Source of the DNA: Brevibacillus panacihumi
Lineage (GTDB): Bacteria > Bacillota > Bacilli > Brevibacillales > Brevibacillaceae
Reading direction: 5' to 3'
Assembly: GCF_003710985.1 (NCBI RefSeq)
Contig: NZ_RHHT01000005.1
Coordinates: forward strand, 1-64,000
Length of the DNA: 64,000 nt
Numbering within the stretch: position 1 is the stretch's first letter; each line of letters starts with the position of its first letter. The notes under the pieces were generated by a model. It did not search any database. It was not told where the DNA came from and was given only the letters and a program-made list of their open reading frames with translations. Below, in pieces: positions 26,350-35,556 of the stretch. The translations under genes and the position numbers were made by a program.

Positions 26350-26650
26350 AATACAAAAAAACCTCCCGTTCTCACACTGCTCCTAGACAGAACAGTGAGG
26401 GACGAGAGGCTTGCTTCGCGGTGCCACCCTCATTCGCTCCTCTTTTCTCAAAGAAGAGCCTTACCAGGTACATGACCTGTAGAGATAACGGATCAACCGA
26501 TCACGCATACTTCATCAGAGCAGATGGTTCAGCGCAACAACTCGAAAGTGCTTATCTGTGTGTGGAATCACCGATTCGCAGCAACCATCGGCTCTCTGAG
26601 GATTTCCGGGACACAGCCTATCTTCGTCATCGTCGTTTCTTATTTGGTGT
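26350..26650 (-). ncRNA. T-box riboswitch (serine-type) upstream of serA
   Basis: Read on the minus strand. The 14-base T-box AGGGTGGCACCGCG is at 26430-26417. Stem I is recognisable by CAGAGAGCC-GATGGTTGCTGCGAA near 26600-26575 and by basal pairs CGACGA with TTGTTG and CTGTGT with ACACAG. The internal loop holds AGC followed by A at 26552-26549, a serine codon in the specifier position. The terminator follows the T-box. In this family uncharged tRNA pairs with the specifier and the T-box to prevent termination. The serine assignment is my manual fold. Confidence 0.88.
26353..26410 (-). terminator. T-box regulated terminator of the serA leader
   Basis: On the minus strand CCTC-CGT-CTCACTG pairs with CAGTGTGAG-ACG-GAGG across a 13-base loop and is followed by seven T. 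The antiterminator would use the T-box bases and the 5' side of this stem. From here to the serA ATG are 190 bases without a convincing gene. Confidence 0.8.
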
Positions 26651-26902
26651 TTCGAATGATGTGCTCTTACGATACCACGCCCGTTGGGAGCACGTCAAGG
26701 GGGAAAAAGAGAAAAAATGAACATTATCAAAAAAACTTAATCTATCGTTCGTGAATAATAGCAGTTTAATATAGAAGAAACATGAAAAAAGGAGTAAAAA
26801 CCGAACGTTAGAGAATTTGCCGCCTAAAATCCGGAAAAAAACAAGAAGAATGTTCGGCTTTTCGCCATTATACTCCGATTCAATGCTTCGTTCAATGGAA
26901 AA

Positions 26903-26937
26903 GAAAAACCTCCCACGCATGGCAGCAATGGGAGGCT
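26903..26937 (-). terminator. Terminator of the ferredoxin gene
   Basis: On the minus strand CCTCCCATTGC, loop, GCGTGGGAGG, then TTTTTCTTTT. It begins nine bases after the ferredoxin stop. Confidence 0.85.
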
Positions 26938-26945
26938 TGGTTGTA

Positions 26946-27188
<243 letters not shown>

Positions 27189-27250
27189 TCATTCACATTG
27201 TATGCTCTTGTTGGAAAGATTTCAAGATTGAATCATTCTAAAAATGTACT

Positions 27251-28168
27251 CTACTTGAAAAGAGGTACCTCTGGAGTCTGCAAGTCGGAATATATCCGGG
27301 AATGCAACTGTTTAAAATCCCCTGGATGGATCGCGTCCGTCGCAAAAAGCAAACGCACCGCAGCCTGCAAATCGTGAATGCCCAATGCTTGGGCATCGCT
27401 TGAGCTGAACAGGCTGTCCAATCGCGCCGTCAGATCTTCAGGATTGAAAGCGCGCCATTGGTGGTCTTGGGCAAGCGTCGCAGCCGTCACATAAGTTCTG
27501 TAATGGAACGGGAACGTCTTCCACTGTTCGATGCTGATATTCTGCGGCAACGCTTGCGGCAGAGGTTTTTTGACGACGTACGCGGATTCCCACGTAGCAA
27601 ATGATTGGTATACAAGCTCCTGAGCTTTCAGCCAGCTCTCCTGGAAAGGAGTCATTCGAGCACTGATGTCGCCAGGAGTTAGGGCATTACTATTCTGATC
27701 GGTTCGTACTTGGTCCATACTATCCAAATAAGCCCGTACACTGTTTTTAAATTGAACCTGAGCCTGAAGCAGCAGGGGAGCAGTTGGCAGCGAAACGGTT
27801 TTTTCCACGGACTTGAGTGTTGCATCCGCTGTTTGGCTCAATTGCTTCAAAGCTTGCTCCTGGGCTTTCTTATCCATCTTGGCCCATTGGTCCATAACGT
27901 CAAAATGAGCTTTTTTCAAGTCGAGAATAGGAGAATACACAGCGTAATAAAAACGGATGAAGTCCTGTTCACTATAGAGCTTTTGTTCCTGGAGAAGGCG
28001 CTCTTTCTCAGCTTCCTGCTTTTGTGCCTCCAGAGCTTGTGCTTGTGCCGTTTCGATCTTGTTCTTCATATAATGTGCCCCGAAAAAAAATCCACCGATC
28101 GTACAAGCAAGTGTTATGATGATCATATAAGCCATCATAAATTCTGATTTTTTTAATCGTTTTGTCAT
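27251..28168 (-). CDS. Hypothetical membrane-anchored coiled-coil protein
   Basis: Protein of 305 residues, not recognised. A basic N-terminus, one membrane segment at about 11-32, then a charged heptad-like stretch rich in K, E, Q and A (about 35-60), followed by a mainly helical domain without cysteines. Start ATG 28168 follows GGGGGA at six bases; the upstream open frame overlaps the ypbB promoter area. It is divergent from ypbB with a gap of 113 bases. Topology suggests an extracytoplasmic domain. Confidence 0.7.
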   Translation of the reverse strand: MTKRLKKSEFMMAYMIIITLACTIGGFFFGAHYMKNKIETAQAQALEAQKQEAEKERLLQEQKLYSEQDFIRFYYAVYSPILDLKKAHFDVMDQWAKMDKKAQEQALKQLSQTADATLKSVEKTVSLPTAPLLLQAQVQFKNSVRAYLDSMDQVRTDQNSNALTPGDISARMTPFQESWLKAQELVYQSFATWESAYVVKKPLPQALPQNISIEQWKTFPFHYRTYVTAATLAQDHQWRAFNPEDLTARLDSLFSSSDAQALGIHDLQAAVRLLFATDAIHPGDFKQLHSRIYSDLQTPEVPLFK

Positions 28169-28281
28169 AAAAATCCCCCAGCAATTTTGCAGCGCATGAT
28201 TGTCGAACCCTGTCTTACCGTGCTGCAGCGAGTACAGCCAAGCAGACAGAGAACGCATAGAGAAAAGTAAAGGAGTACGCA

Positions 28282-29406
28282 ATGATTAGTCGGAGTGTGG
28301 AGGCGCGGGAACAAGAGGTGCTTTCCGCTGTTGCCCTGAACGCCATGATTCCTCTCGCCAACGAACGGACCCTGCAAGCAGTCTACTACATATTGCGCGG
28401 ACGCAAGGCAAATCAGACCCTGCAGGATGTTCATTTGTACAGCCTTTATCCGTATTATCGGATGTTTCCCCATTTTTCAAAAGAGAAATGGGATAAAATT
28501 GTTTCAAATTTGGTTCAACGTGGCTGCATTCAAGTCCGTACAGTTTCCGGAATGAATGGGAAATCGACGTTTGTTGTTACGCCAGAGGGTTTGCGGTACG
28601 CGTCGGAACAGTCCAATCACTATCAGTTGCCGCGTTGGCTGTCGCCCTTTTCGGCTTGGCTTTTGACCTTCAACCTGGAAATCTTCTGGAAGAGGATTCA
28701 TTTATTGGTGCAGACAGTTTCGCAGCTGGCTGCAGCTCGCATGGACTTTATTCCTGTCGTGACAGATCGGCGGATTCAATCCTGGGTAAAGTTACAGCTG
28801 CGAAATGGGGAAGTACGGGAGAGGTGGCAGGCACATCTGGGGGACGAGCTGTACAAGCTGTGGTCGCCTCTTCCCGCACAAGTGCAGCAGATCCTGGCAG
28901 GTCAATTGACGGGTGCCGAGCATACTGGAAGGACCTCTGGGCAGCTTGCGGCTGAGATGGACCTATCGCCATCGCAGTTTCAGCTTTTGTTTCGATATGG
29001 TCTCGCCTCGTCCGTCGAGCGCTTGCAACAGGAAAAAGAGGCATTTTCCCTGTTGAGGATCCTACTGGATGCCGATCACCAGGAGCGGGGGGATGTGCGG
29101 TTGAGTGAGAGTGCAGCCAAAACCTACGCTCTGGTACAGCGTGGCATTTCCAAAGCGGATATCGCCCGGATAAGGCGGATCAAGGAAAGCACGGTTGAGG
29201 ACCACCTAGTCGAGATGGCCCTGCGCTGCCCTGAGTGGGACGCTTCCGAATACCTTTCTTCCGAACTGGCTGCAGCAATCGTACACACCAGTGAGAAGCT
29301 TGGGACTGGCCGTCTTCGTCTGATAAAAGACCATCTGGGGACAGAGGTCTCCTATTTGCATATTCGCTTGGCTTTAGCACGCAACAGAGGGGAGGCAACG
29401 TCGTGA
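28282..29406 (+). CDS. ypbB: Helix-turn-helix domain protein YpbB
   Basis: Protein of 374 residues found upstream of recQ in Bacillus relatives. The C-terminal half (about 285-365) holds a helicase-associated helix-turn-helix domain: QRGISKADIARIRRIKESTVEDHL. The N-terminal part is helical with no known motif. Its stop overlaps the GTG start of recQ (GTGA), so translation is coupled. A partner or regulator of RecQ is plausible from linkage alone. Confidence 0.85.
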   Translation: MISRSVEAREQEVLSAVALNAMIPLANERTLQAVYYILRGRKANQTLQDVHLYSLYPYYRMFPHFSKEKWDKIVSNLVQRGCIQVRTVSGMNGKSTFVVTPEGLRYASEQSNHYQLPRWLSPFSAWLLTFNLEIFWKRIHLLVQTVSQLAAARMDFIPVVTDRRIQSWVKLQLRNGEVRERWQAHLGDELYKLWSPLPAQVQQILAGQLTGAEHTGRTSGQLAAEMDLSPSQFQLLFRYGLASSVERLQQEKEAFSLLRILLDADHQERGDVRLSESAAKTYALVQRGISKADIARIRRIKESTVEDHLVEMALRCPEWDASEYLSSELAAAIVHTSEKLGTGRLRLIKDHLGTEVSYLHIRLALARNRGEATS

Positions 29407-30929
29407 GCACAAGCTTGCAGGCCCACCTGCAGAGACATTTTGGCTACGAGACATTTCGTGCCGGGCAGGAAGACATCATTCGCGGCGTCCTGGCAGGGGC
29501 GAACGTTTTGGGGGTGCTGGCTACTGGCGGGGGCAAATCCGTCACCTATCAGCTACCTGCCTTGATGCTGCCTGGCATAACGGTCGTAGTTTCCCCTTTG
29601 ATCTCTTTGATGATGGATCAGGTCCAACAGATGCGGGCGCAAAGAAGGATCGCCGCCACGTACCTGAACAGCCTCCTGGACCCGGCTGATATGCGCGAAG
29701 TGATGCGTGAAATCGAGAGGGGAATGTACAAACTGGTCTACATATCGCCCGAAAAATTGCAGCAATCCTACGTTCAGGCTCTGCTCAAAAAAGTTGGTGT
29801 ATCGCTAATCGCCATCGACGAAGCCCATTGCATATCCCAATGGGGCCATGATTTTCGCACCGACTATCTGCGCTTGCCTGAAGTTGTCCGTGCCTTGGGC
29901 AATCCGCCTGTGCTGGCCGTGACGGCAACCGCCACAACGGCTGTGCGGGAGGAGATTTGCAGCCTGCTGAAGATCAAGCCTGAACACGTCGTGCTACAAT
30001 CGCTCAATCGGAAAAATATCGCGATTGACATCATTCCGGCAGCGGACGAATCAGAACGGCGCTCACAGGTCTTGCGTCAAATGGATGAATGGAAGGGCCA
30101 AGGCATTGTTTACTGCAGTACCCGGCAAGCGGTGGAGGTTTTGGCGACCTCCTACCAGTTGGAGGGAAAACGCAGGGTACACGCCTACCATGGCGGGATG
30201 AACAGCATGGAACGCATGCTGATCCAACAACAATTCCTGTCAGGCGATCTGGACATGATCGTCGCCACCAATGCCTTTGGCATGGGGATCGACAAGCCGG
30301 ATATACGCTTCGTCATCCATTATCAGCTTCCGGCAAACATGGAGGCATATGTCCAGGAAATTGGCCGGGTAGGACGGGACGGGGAAGCCGGATATGCAGC
30401 TTTGTATTACACCCGGGAAGATGTGCAAATCCATCAGTATATGATTGAGCGTGAATATCCGACCCGCAGGCAGATTGACCTGCTTGCAGAGCTGTTGCGG
30501 CAACAACAGCCCCTGACTCCAGAGGTTCTCGCTTCGATTGAGCTGACACAGGAGATGGCGGATTTGTTGCTGTTTTATGCTCAGCGAGTGAGCACAGCAT
30601 CCAGGGAAGAAGTGGCAGCTTCCTTGGAGCCCGGAATGGAACTCCGTGATCACGCCGACCAGGTTTACGGAGAGCTGGAAAGAAGAAAGCTTCTGAAACA
30701 GCGAAAGCTCGCGGAGATGATTCGCTTCGCAGAGGAGCGGGAAAACTGCTTGCGTAAAAGGATTAATGGCTATTTTGGCGAGATGGGACATGAATATACG
30801 CTGCAATGCTGTTCCGTATGCGGGCTTGAGCGCAGTTTGTACAAGGAGAGCAGGCAGACCGAGAATGTAGGAAGAATAGAAACGAGTTGGGATTTGCGGC
30901 AGGCGTTGTCTGTTCTTTTGCCGAAATGA
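29403..30929 (+). CDS. recQ: ATP-dependent DNA helicase, RecQ family
   Basis: Superfamily 2 DNA helicase of 508 residues, the short RecS-like form. Walker A ATGGGKSVTY lies near residues 40-50, the DEAH box is IDEAHCISQWGHD, and motif VI is EIGRVGRDGE. A C-terminal zinc-binding region has cysteines near 447 and CCSVCG near 473. The HRDC domain of long RecQ is missing. GTG 29403 follows GGGAGG. Acts in recombination and repair of DNA. Confidence 0.93.
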   Translation: MSTSLQAHLQRHFGYETFRAGQEDIIRGVLAGANVLGVLATGGGKSVTYQLPALMLPGITVVVSPLISLMMDQVQQMRAQRRIAATYLNSLLDPADMREVMREIERGMYKLVYISPEKLQQSYVQALLKKVGVSLIAIDEAHCISQWGHDFRTDYLRLPEVVRALGNPPVLAVTATATTAVREEICSLLKIKPEHVVLQSLNRKNIAIDIIPAADESERRSQVLRQMDEWKGQGIVYCSTRQAVEVLATSYQLEGKRRVHAYHGGMNSMERMLIQQQFLSGDLDMIVATNAFGMGIDKPDIRFVIHYQLPANMEAYVQEIGRVGRDGEAGYAALYYTREDVQIHQYMIEREYPTRRQIDLLAELLRQQQPLTPEVLASIELTQEMADLLLFYAQRVSTASREEVAASLEPGMELRDHADQVYGELERRKLLKQRKLAEMIRFAEERENCLRKRINGYFGEMGHEYTLQCCSVCGLERSLYKESRQTENVGRIETSWDLRQALSVLLPK

Positions 30930-30945
30930 GTGAGGAGGATCAACA

Positions 30946-31527
30946 GTGAAAGACCATGGGCAAGGGATGGATCCAGCCATGTTGCAGCTCAATCTCTGGC
31001 TGACGCAAGGAGTGGTTTTGGTCTTGGCGGCCGGAGGGAGTTTGTGGATGCATGGCTGGGAGTCCACGCTTGCGTTATTTTCCCGTCCCAGCTTCGCTGG
31101 CATCGGGTGGGCAGTGCTTGTTGCGATTCTCGTGGTGGGAATGAGCATAGGCATGGAGCGCTTTTTACCGCAGCGTTGGCAGGACGATGGCAGTATCAAT
31201 GAACAGTTGTTTGGGCAGATGTCTCCTCTGATGACTGTTCTGGTATGTGCAGTGGTTGGTGTTACGGAAGAATGGCTGTTTCGCGGCGTCATTCAATCCT
31301 TTGCAGGAAATCTCTGGACGAGTGTCATATTTACATTGGTACATACCCGGTATTTAAGAAAGCCGCTATTGGTCGCCAGTCTGTTTTTGACAAGCTGGCT
31401 TTTGGGAGAACTGTATTCTTATGAGGGCAACTTATGGCTTCCCATAATCGCTCATATACTGGTGGATCTGACACTTGCCTTCTACTTACAATCCATTTTA
31501 AAACGCAGAAAGGGGGAGGGAGAGTGA
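30946..31527 (+). CDS. CPBP family intramembrane metalloprotease (YpbD-like)
   Basis: Membrane protein of 193 residues with about five segments. CPBP/Abi motifs are visible: EEWLFRG near residue 107, a VHTRY motif around 132 and a late HIL histidine near 166. The family includes prenyl-protein processing and immunity-type proteases; substrate unknown. GTG 30946 follows GAGGAGG. Position after recQ matches ypbD of B. subtilis. Its stop overlaps the next start. Confidence 0.85.
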   Translation: MKDHGQGMDPAMLQLNLWLTQGVVLVLAAGGSLWMHGWESTLALFSRPSFAGIGWAVLVAILVVGMSIGMERFLPQRWQDDGSINEQLFGQMSPLMTVLVCAVVGVTEEWLFRGVIQSFAGNLWTSVIFTLVHTRYLRKPLLVASLFLTSWLLGELYSYEGNLWLPIIAHILVDLTLAFYLQSILKRRKGEGE

Positions 31528-32129
31528 GCGAAATACAGCGTGGATTGCCGCCGCGCAGCTCTCGTGGCACCCAAAGAAAACCAGGCAGGGTGTCCTTGAA
31601 ACGAGTGATACAGGGCGGCTTGATTTTTTTTGGAGCTCTTTTCTTTGGATTGATTGGGTTGGAGCTTTATCATGCCCAGGGAGGAGCCCAGTCAGCCGTC
31701 CCGAATCAACTGGTAGATTCAACGGCAACACCTGCCGAGGATCCAGCCGCAAAGGAAGAACAACAGCCGCCCGTGCAGACTGCCGAGGAGGTTCCCCAAA
31801 CTCCGGTGACTGACTCCGAACAGGGGCAGTCCTCTACGACACCTGCAATGGTCACGCCAGCAACCAGCATGGAGACGGAGCCAGCGGTACAAGCCCCGTC
31901 GGCTGAACAAGCTTCTGCTCCCCAAGATCAAGCTCGCGTTCCCGAGCCAGCTGCGGTGCAGCCCAAAACGGTCAAGCATGTTGTGGTAAAAGGTGATACA
32001 TTGTTCAAGCTATCACGCCAATACTACGGGAATAATTCAGGCGTTTCCCGGATCGCCAGCTACAATGGCTTGTCTGCCGATGCACAGCTGCGCATTGGCA
32101 CGGTCGTCACCATTCCTCTGTCCAGATAA
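31524..32129 (+). CDS. LysM domain membrane protein (YpbE-like)
   Basis: Protein of 201 residues. A basic N-terminus, one membrane segment at about 31-52, a low-complexity linker rich in P, Q, E, A and T (about 60-145), and a C-terminal LysM peptidoglycan-binding domain (about 153-200; GDTLFKLSRQYYG). Start GTG 31524 in a GTGA overlap with the protease gene after GGGGGAGGG. It would sit in the membrane and hold the wall. Last of the ypbB-recQ operon. Confidence 0.85.
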   Translation: MSEIQRGLPPRSSRGTQRKPGRVSLKRVIQGGLIFFGALFFGLIGLELYHAQGGAQSAVPNQLVDSTATPAEDPAAKEEQQPPVQTAEEVPQTPVTDSEQGQSSTTPAMVTPATSMETEPAVQAPSAEQASAPQDQARVPEPAAVQPKTVKHVVVKGDTLFKLSRQYYGNNSGVSRIASYNGLSADAQLRIGTVVTIPLSR

Positions 32130-32486
32130 TCATCGGGAAAAGAACAGGGATGGGAAATGAAAGTTTCCTGGGAAAGCGCAGGTTTTGACAGGAACTAACA
32201 TCTTTAACCGCCGCCTATTGAGAAATCGACATTCAGAGCGAAAGAACGCGAACTGGCGCGCAAGGTGTCGCTTCACTATTTTCCGGCTACCAAATGTGAT
32301 ATGATAGGACTACCTCCCAATTTTCTGAACAGCGGACTGCATTACGCTGTAATCGGGCCTCAAATGGCTCCATCCGTTTTTTGAAAAATGGATACATGCC
32401 TCAGGTACACCTCGGAAAATGCGGAGAACTCTTACAGGCTTACCATCATATTTTGTAGTACGACTGGATGGCGAGGAGGGACAGTC
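32130..32486 (+). other. Non-coding gap with candidate promoter and long leader
   Basis: No supported gene in these 357 bases. TGATATGAT at 32297-32305 is an extended -10 box (TG, one base, TATGAT). Downstream, CCATCCGTTTTT and AAAAATGGAT (about 32367-32395) can form a hairpin. If this promoter is used, the MecA-family gene has an untranslated leader of about 175 bases. Confidence 0.4.
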
Positions 32487-33089
32487 ATGCGTGTTGAACG
32501 CCTTGGTCAAGACAAGATACGCATCTTTTTAACATTTGACGATTTGTCAGAGCGCGGAATAGAGAAAGAAGACATGTGGCGTGACATTCCGAAAGTACAT
32601 GAACTGTTCAACGACATGATGGAACAGGCTTATCACGAACTTGGCTTCGAAGTTTCCGGACCTGTCGCCGTTGAAGTGTTTGCCTTGCCAGCTCAGGGGA
32701 TGGTCGTAATCGTAACTAGAGGAAAAACAGGCTCGAAGGATGGAAAAGAAGAGGAAGAATACGAGGATGAAGAAGTGTATGAACTAGAGGTTACGCTGGA
32801 GGAAAGCGACCTCATCATCTACGCCTTCCGTGACTTTGAGCATCTTGTCGAAGCCTCTCATCGAATAAACGCTCTACTGACCAATGGAGGAACTGCTTAC
32901 TTCTACAAGGGGAAATACCATCTTGTACTGGAAGAAATGGACCTGGATCAGGAGCGGTATCACAAATTGATTGCGATCCTTTCTGAGTACGGAGAAGCGA
33001 CGCCAACTACGGTTTATGTGTTGGAAGAATATGGAAAAGTGGTCGTGGCTGACGATGCAGTCAAAGAAATATGCAGGCACTTTACCTAA
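32487..33089 (+). CDS. Adaptor protein MecA family (YpbH-like)
   Basis: Adaptor of 200 residues of the family that hands substrates to the ClpC unfoldase. N-terminal substrate-binding part begins MRVERLGQDKIRIFLTFDDL; a very acidic linker (KEEEEYEDEE) lies at about 90-105; the C-terminal ClpC-binding domain follows. MecA and its paralogue YpbH share this layout; location near recQ fits YpbH, but a sole MecA is possible. ATG 32487 follows GAGGAGGG. Confidence 0.87.
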   Translation: MRVERLGQDKIRIFLTFDDLSERGIEKEDMWRDIPKVHELFNDMMEQAYHELGFEVSGPVAVEVFALPAQGMVVIVTRGKTGSKDGKEEEEYEDEEVYELEVTLEESDLIIYAFRDFEHLVEASHRINALLTNGGTAYFYKGKYHLVLEEMDLDQERYHKLIAILSEYGEATPTTVYVLEEYGKVVVADDAVKEICRHFT

Positions 33090-33114
33090 TGGAAGAAATA
33101 CTTCCGGATAAAAA

Positions 33115-33142
33115 CAGCACCTAGTTCAAGAGCTAGGTGCTG
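33115..33142 (-). terminator. Terminator between adaptor and deacetylase genes
   Basis: CAGCACCTAG (33115-33124) pairs with CTAGGTGCTG (33133-33142). On the minus strand the stem is followed by TTTTTAT, so it best serves the deacetylase gene; it may also end the plus-strand adaptor transcript. Confidence 0.7.
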
Positions 33143-33156
33143 TTGCTGTCTGTACA

Positions 33157-33918
33157 TTACTGATCGAGTGGAAATCCTGCGAAGAAATCGCCCTCTTTGT
33201 CTTGCGCATCTGCGGCGTAGCCAGGCAGATCGCACCAGGCAAGAATGTAATAATTTTGGGGCGGCACATGGGTTGTGTCCCCGCTGATCGCACCCGGAAA
33301 AACCCTTTCAACGGAGAGATGCTGGGTTTTGTGCTCGGCCAAAGCAGCAGCGACCTGCTTGGCATAGGCAGGACCTTGAATGACGGTCGTAATGGCTTCA
33401 TACGGGTCCGTGAAAACCGGCTTGCCTCCGGCAGGCGCAGTACCGGACGCACGTGTAGCGTAGTAGAGCTTCCGCACGCTGCTTCCTGTGGGGAGTGTTT
33501 CGACTGCTTGCGTGGTAGCGGCGCTGATCGCCAGGTGATCGGGATGACCGGAAATGCCATGTGGAGCAAAAGTGACGACGACATCCGGCCGGTACCGTTC
33601 GATTGCTTCGTGTATCTTGGCAACCAGCTCCGACATCGGAACATCGCTAAGGTGTTTGTCCTGGTAATCCCATGTCTCTACTTGGCTCAAGCCAAGTACA
33701 TGTGCCGCTCGCAACAGCTCCTGTTCCCGATATTCGGCCAACTCGGAAGGCTTGCAAAGGGGAGGATCGCCAGCTTTGCCGGCTTGCCCCTTGGTCGCGG
33801 AGATCAAGTAGAGCTGTGTTTGCGTTTCTGCCGCGTATTTGGAGATGGCAATCCCGGAGGTGAAAGTCTCGTCATCGGGATGAGCAAATAAAAACAAAAT
33901 GCTTCGCTCTTTCTTCAT
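33157..33918 (-). CDS. PIG-L family deacetylase
   Basis: Zinc-dependent LmbE-type deacetylase of 253 residues. Zinc and catalytic motif AHPDDE at residues 12-17 and the second motif GHPDH near 125 are intact. BshB enzymes of bacillithiol synthesis belong here, but they are usually shorter (about 220-235) and lie near bshA, so the substrate is open. ATG 33918 follows GAGGAGG. Single minus-strand gene. Confidence 0.88.
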   Translation of the reverse strand: MKKERSILFLFAHPDDETFTSGIAISKYAAETQTQLYLISATKGQAGKAGDPPLCKPSELAEYREQELLRAAHVLGLSQVETWDYQDKHLSDVPMSELVAKIHEAIERYRPDVVVTFAPHGISGHPDHLAISAATTQAVETLPTGSSVRKLYYATRASGTAPAGGKPVFTDPYEAITTVIQGPAYAKQVAAALAEHKTQHLSVERVFPGAISGDTTHVPPQNYYILAWCDLPGYAADAQDKEGDFFAGFPLDQ

Positions 33919-34067
33919 AAAAACCTCCTCGAATTTCTTGCGTCTCTCGTCTCATTATGACACAGATTTCGATTGCTGGTCATGAAACAAATAGGCTGGG
34001 GGCAGGATAGTATTATCGGAAATATGTTATTTACGAATAAAAAACAGCGGAATGGAATTTTTTTATC

Positions 34068-34096
34068 TTCTCATACGTAAAACAAGCGTGTATACT
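34068..34096 (+). promoter_or_regulatory. Sigma-A promoter of the glutamate dehydrogenase gene
   Basis: TTCTCA (34068-34073), 17 bases, TATACT (34091-34096). It leaves a leader of about 35 bases before ATG 34138, whose TGAGGTGG is the ribosome binding site. Confidence 0.5.
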
Positions 34097-34137
34097 TAAC
34101 GATGGATTTACCGACAACATTTCTGAGGTGGTAAGTA

Positions 34138-35427
34138 ATGGGTAATCAAGAAGTGGTAACCGAAAGCACCCAAGGGAAAAAAGAGCCAGAAAGCATGGAT
34201 TTGCTTAAATCGACCCAAACGGTGATCAAGGAAGCACTGGAGAAACTAGGTTACCAAGATTCGATGTTCGAACTCTTGAAGGAGCCGCTACGCGTTTTGA
34301 CTGTACGCATTCCGGTTCGCATGGACAATGGCGAAGTCAAAGTTTTTACGGGCTATCGTGCGCAGCATAACGATGCAGTTGGTCCGACCAAGGGGGGCAT
34401 TCGTTTCCACCCGGCAGTGACAGAGGACGAAGTGAAAGCGCTTTCCATCTGGATGAGCTTGAAGGCTGGCATTGTAGACTTGCCATACGGCGGTGGTAAG
34501 GGCGGGATTATCTGCGATCCTCGCGAGATGTCCTTCCGCGAGCTGGAGCGCTTGAGCCGTGGCTATGTCCGTGCAATCAGTCAGCTTGTTGGGCCTACAA
34601 AAGATATTCCGGCACCAGACGTGTTTACGAACTCGCAGATCATGGCCTGGATGATGGATGAATACAGTGCAATTCGCGAATTTGATTCCCCTGGATTTAT
34701 CACCGGCAAGCCAATCTCCCTGGGAGGCTCGCATGGTCGTGAAACCGCAACAGCCAAAGGGGTAACTATTTGTATCCGCGAGGCTGCCAAACGCCGCAGC
34801 ATCGATCTTAAAGGTGCGCGCATTGTGGTACAAGGCTTCGGGAATGCCGGCAGCTACCTTTCGAAATTCATGCATGATGCAGGTGCCAAGGTAGTGGGGA
34901 TTTCCGATGCGTATGGTGCATTGTACGATCCAAACGGTTTAGATATCGACTATCTGCTGGATCGCCGCGATTCCTTCGGTACGGTGACCAAGCTGTTTAC
35001 CAACACCATTACCAACAAAGAGCTGCTGGAGCTCGAATGCGACATTCTCGTTCCTGCTGCGATCGAAAACCAGATCACGGGTGCCAACGCTCACGACATC
35101 AAGGCAAAGATCGTTGTCGAGGCAGCGAATGGACCGACCACGCTGGAAGCGACCAAAATTCTGACCGAACGCGGTATTCTCCTCGTTCCGGATGTTTTGG
35201 CCAGTGCAGGCGGTGTAACGGTATCCTACTTTGAATGGGTGCAAAACAACCAGGGTTACTACTGGTCCGAAGAAGAAGTAGAAGAAAAACTGGAAAAAGT
35301 AATGGTTCGCTCGTTTGAAAACATCTACTCCCTGTCCCAAACAAGACGAGTAGACATGCGTCTCGCCGCTTATATGGCAGGTGTTCGCAAAATGGCGGAA
35401 GCGTCCCGTTTCCGCGGTTGGGTCTAA
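34138..35427 (+). CDS. gudB: NAD-dependent glutamate dehydrogenase
   Basis: Hexameric Glu/Leu/Phe/Val dehydrogenase of 429 residues that interconverts glutamate and 2-oxoglutarate plus ammonia, mainly degrading glutamate in Bacillus. Substrate-binding GGGKGGI with catalytic lysine lies near residue 122, KDIPAPDV near 159, the NAD fold GFGNAGSY near 243. The symbol gudB or rocG cannot be decided from one locus. Alone between a sigma-A promoter and a strong terminator. No inactivating duplication like that of laboratory B. subtilis gudB is seen in the motif regions. Confidence 0.93.
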   Translation: MGNQEVVTESTQGKKEPESMDLLKSTQTVIKEALEKLGYQDSMFELLKEPLRVLTVRIPVRMDNGEVKVFTGYRAQHNDAVGPTKGGIRFHPAVTEDEVKALSIWMSLKAGIVDLPYGGGKGGIICDPREMSFRELERLSRGYVRAISQLVGPTKDIPAPDVFTNSQIMAWMMDEYSAIREFDSPGFITGKPISLGGSHGRETATAKGVTICIREAAKRRSIDLKGARIVVQGFGNAGSYLSKFMHDAGAKVVGISDAYGALYDPNGLDIDYLLDRRDSFGTVTKLFTNTITNKELLELECDILVPAAIENQITGANAHDIKAKIVVEAANGPTTLEATKILTERGILLVPDVLASAGGVTVSYFEWVQNNQGYYWSEEEVEEKLEKVMVRSFENIYSLSQTRRVDMRLAAYMAGVRKMAEASRFRGWV

Positions 35428-35449
35428 GCTTTGTCTGTAGGACAAAAAA

Positions 35450-35508
35450 ATAAAGATAGCTTTTCTCTTCAGCCCGTCTTGGCTAAGGGAAAAGCTATCT
35501 TTTTTTTT
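35450..35508 (+). terminator. Terminator of the glutamate dehydrogenase gene
   Basis: AAAGATAGCTTTTC (35452-35465) pairs with GGAAAAGCTATCTTT (35488-35503), an inner AGCC/GGCT stem is nested, and nine T follow. Very strong; a matching A run suits the minus-strand gene that ends at 35557 as well. Confidence 0.9.
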
Positions 35509-35556
35509 GCTCTGAGCAGTGCTCAACCGTTCGCGGACACAGTTTGCTGGAAAAGC

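Noticed and set aside
26130-26375. 81-codon frame between the T-box and serA
   Set aside because: Overlaps the regulated terminator and the serA start; the ATG has no ribosome binding site.
30240-31292. Open frame of 350 codons on the minus strand
   Set aside because: Antisense to recQ and the CPBP gene; no ribosome binding site or motif.
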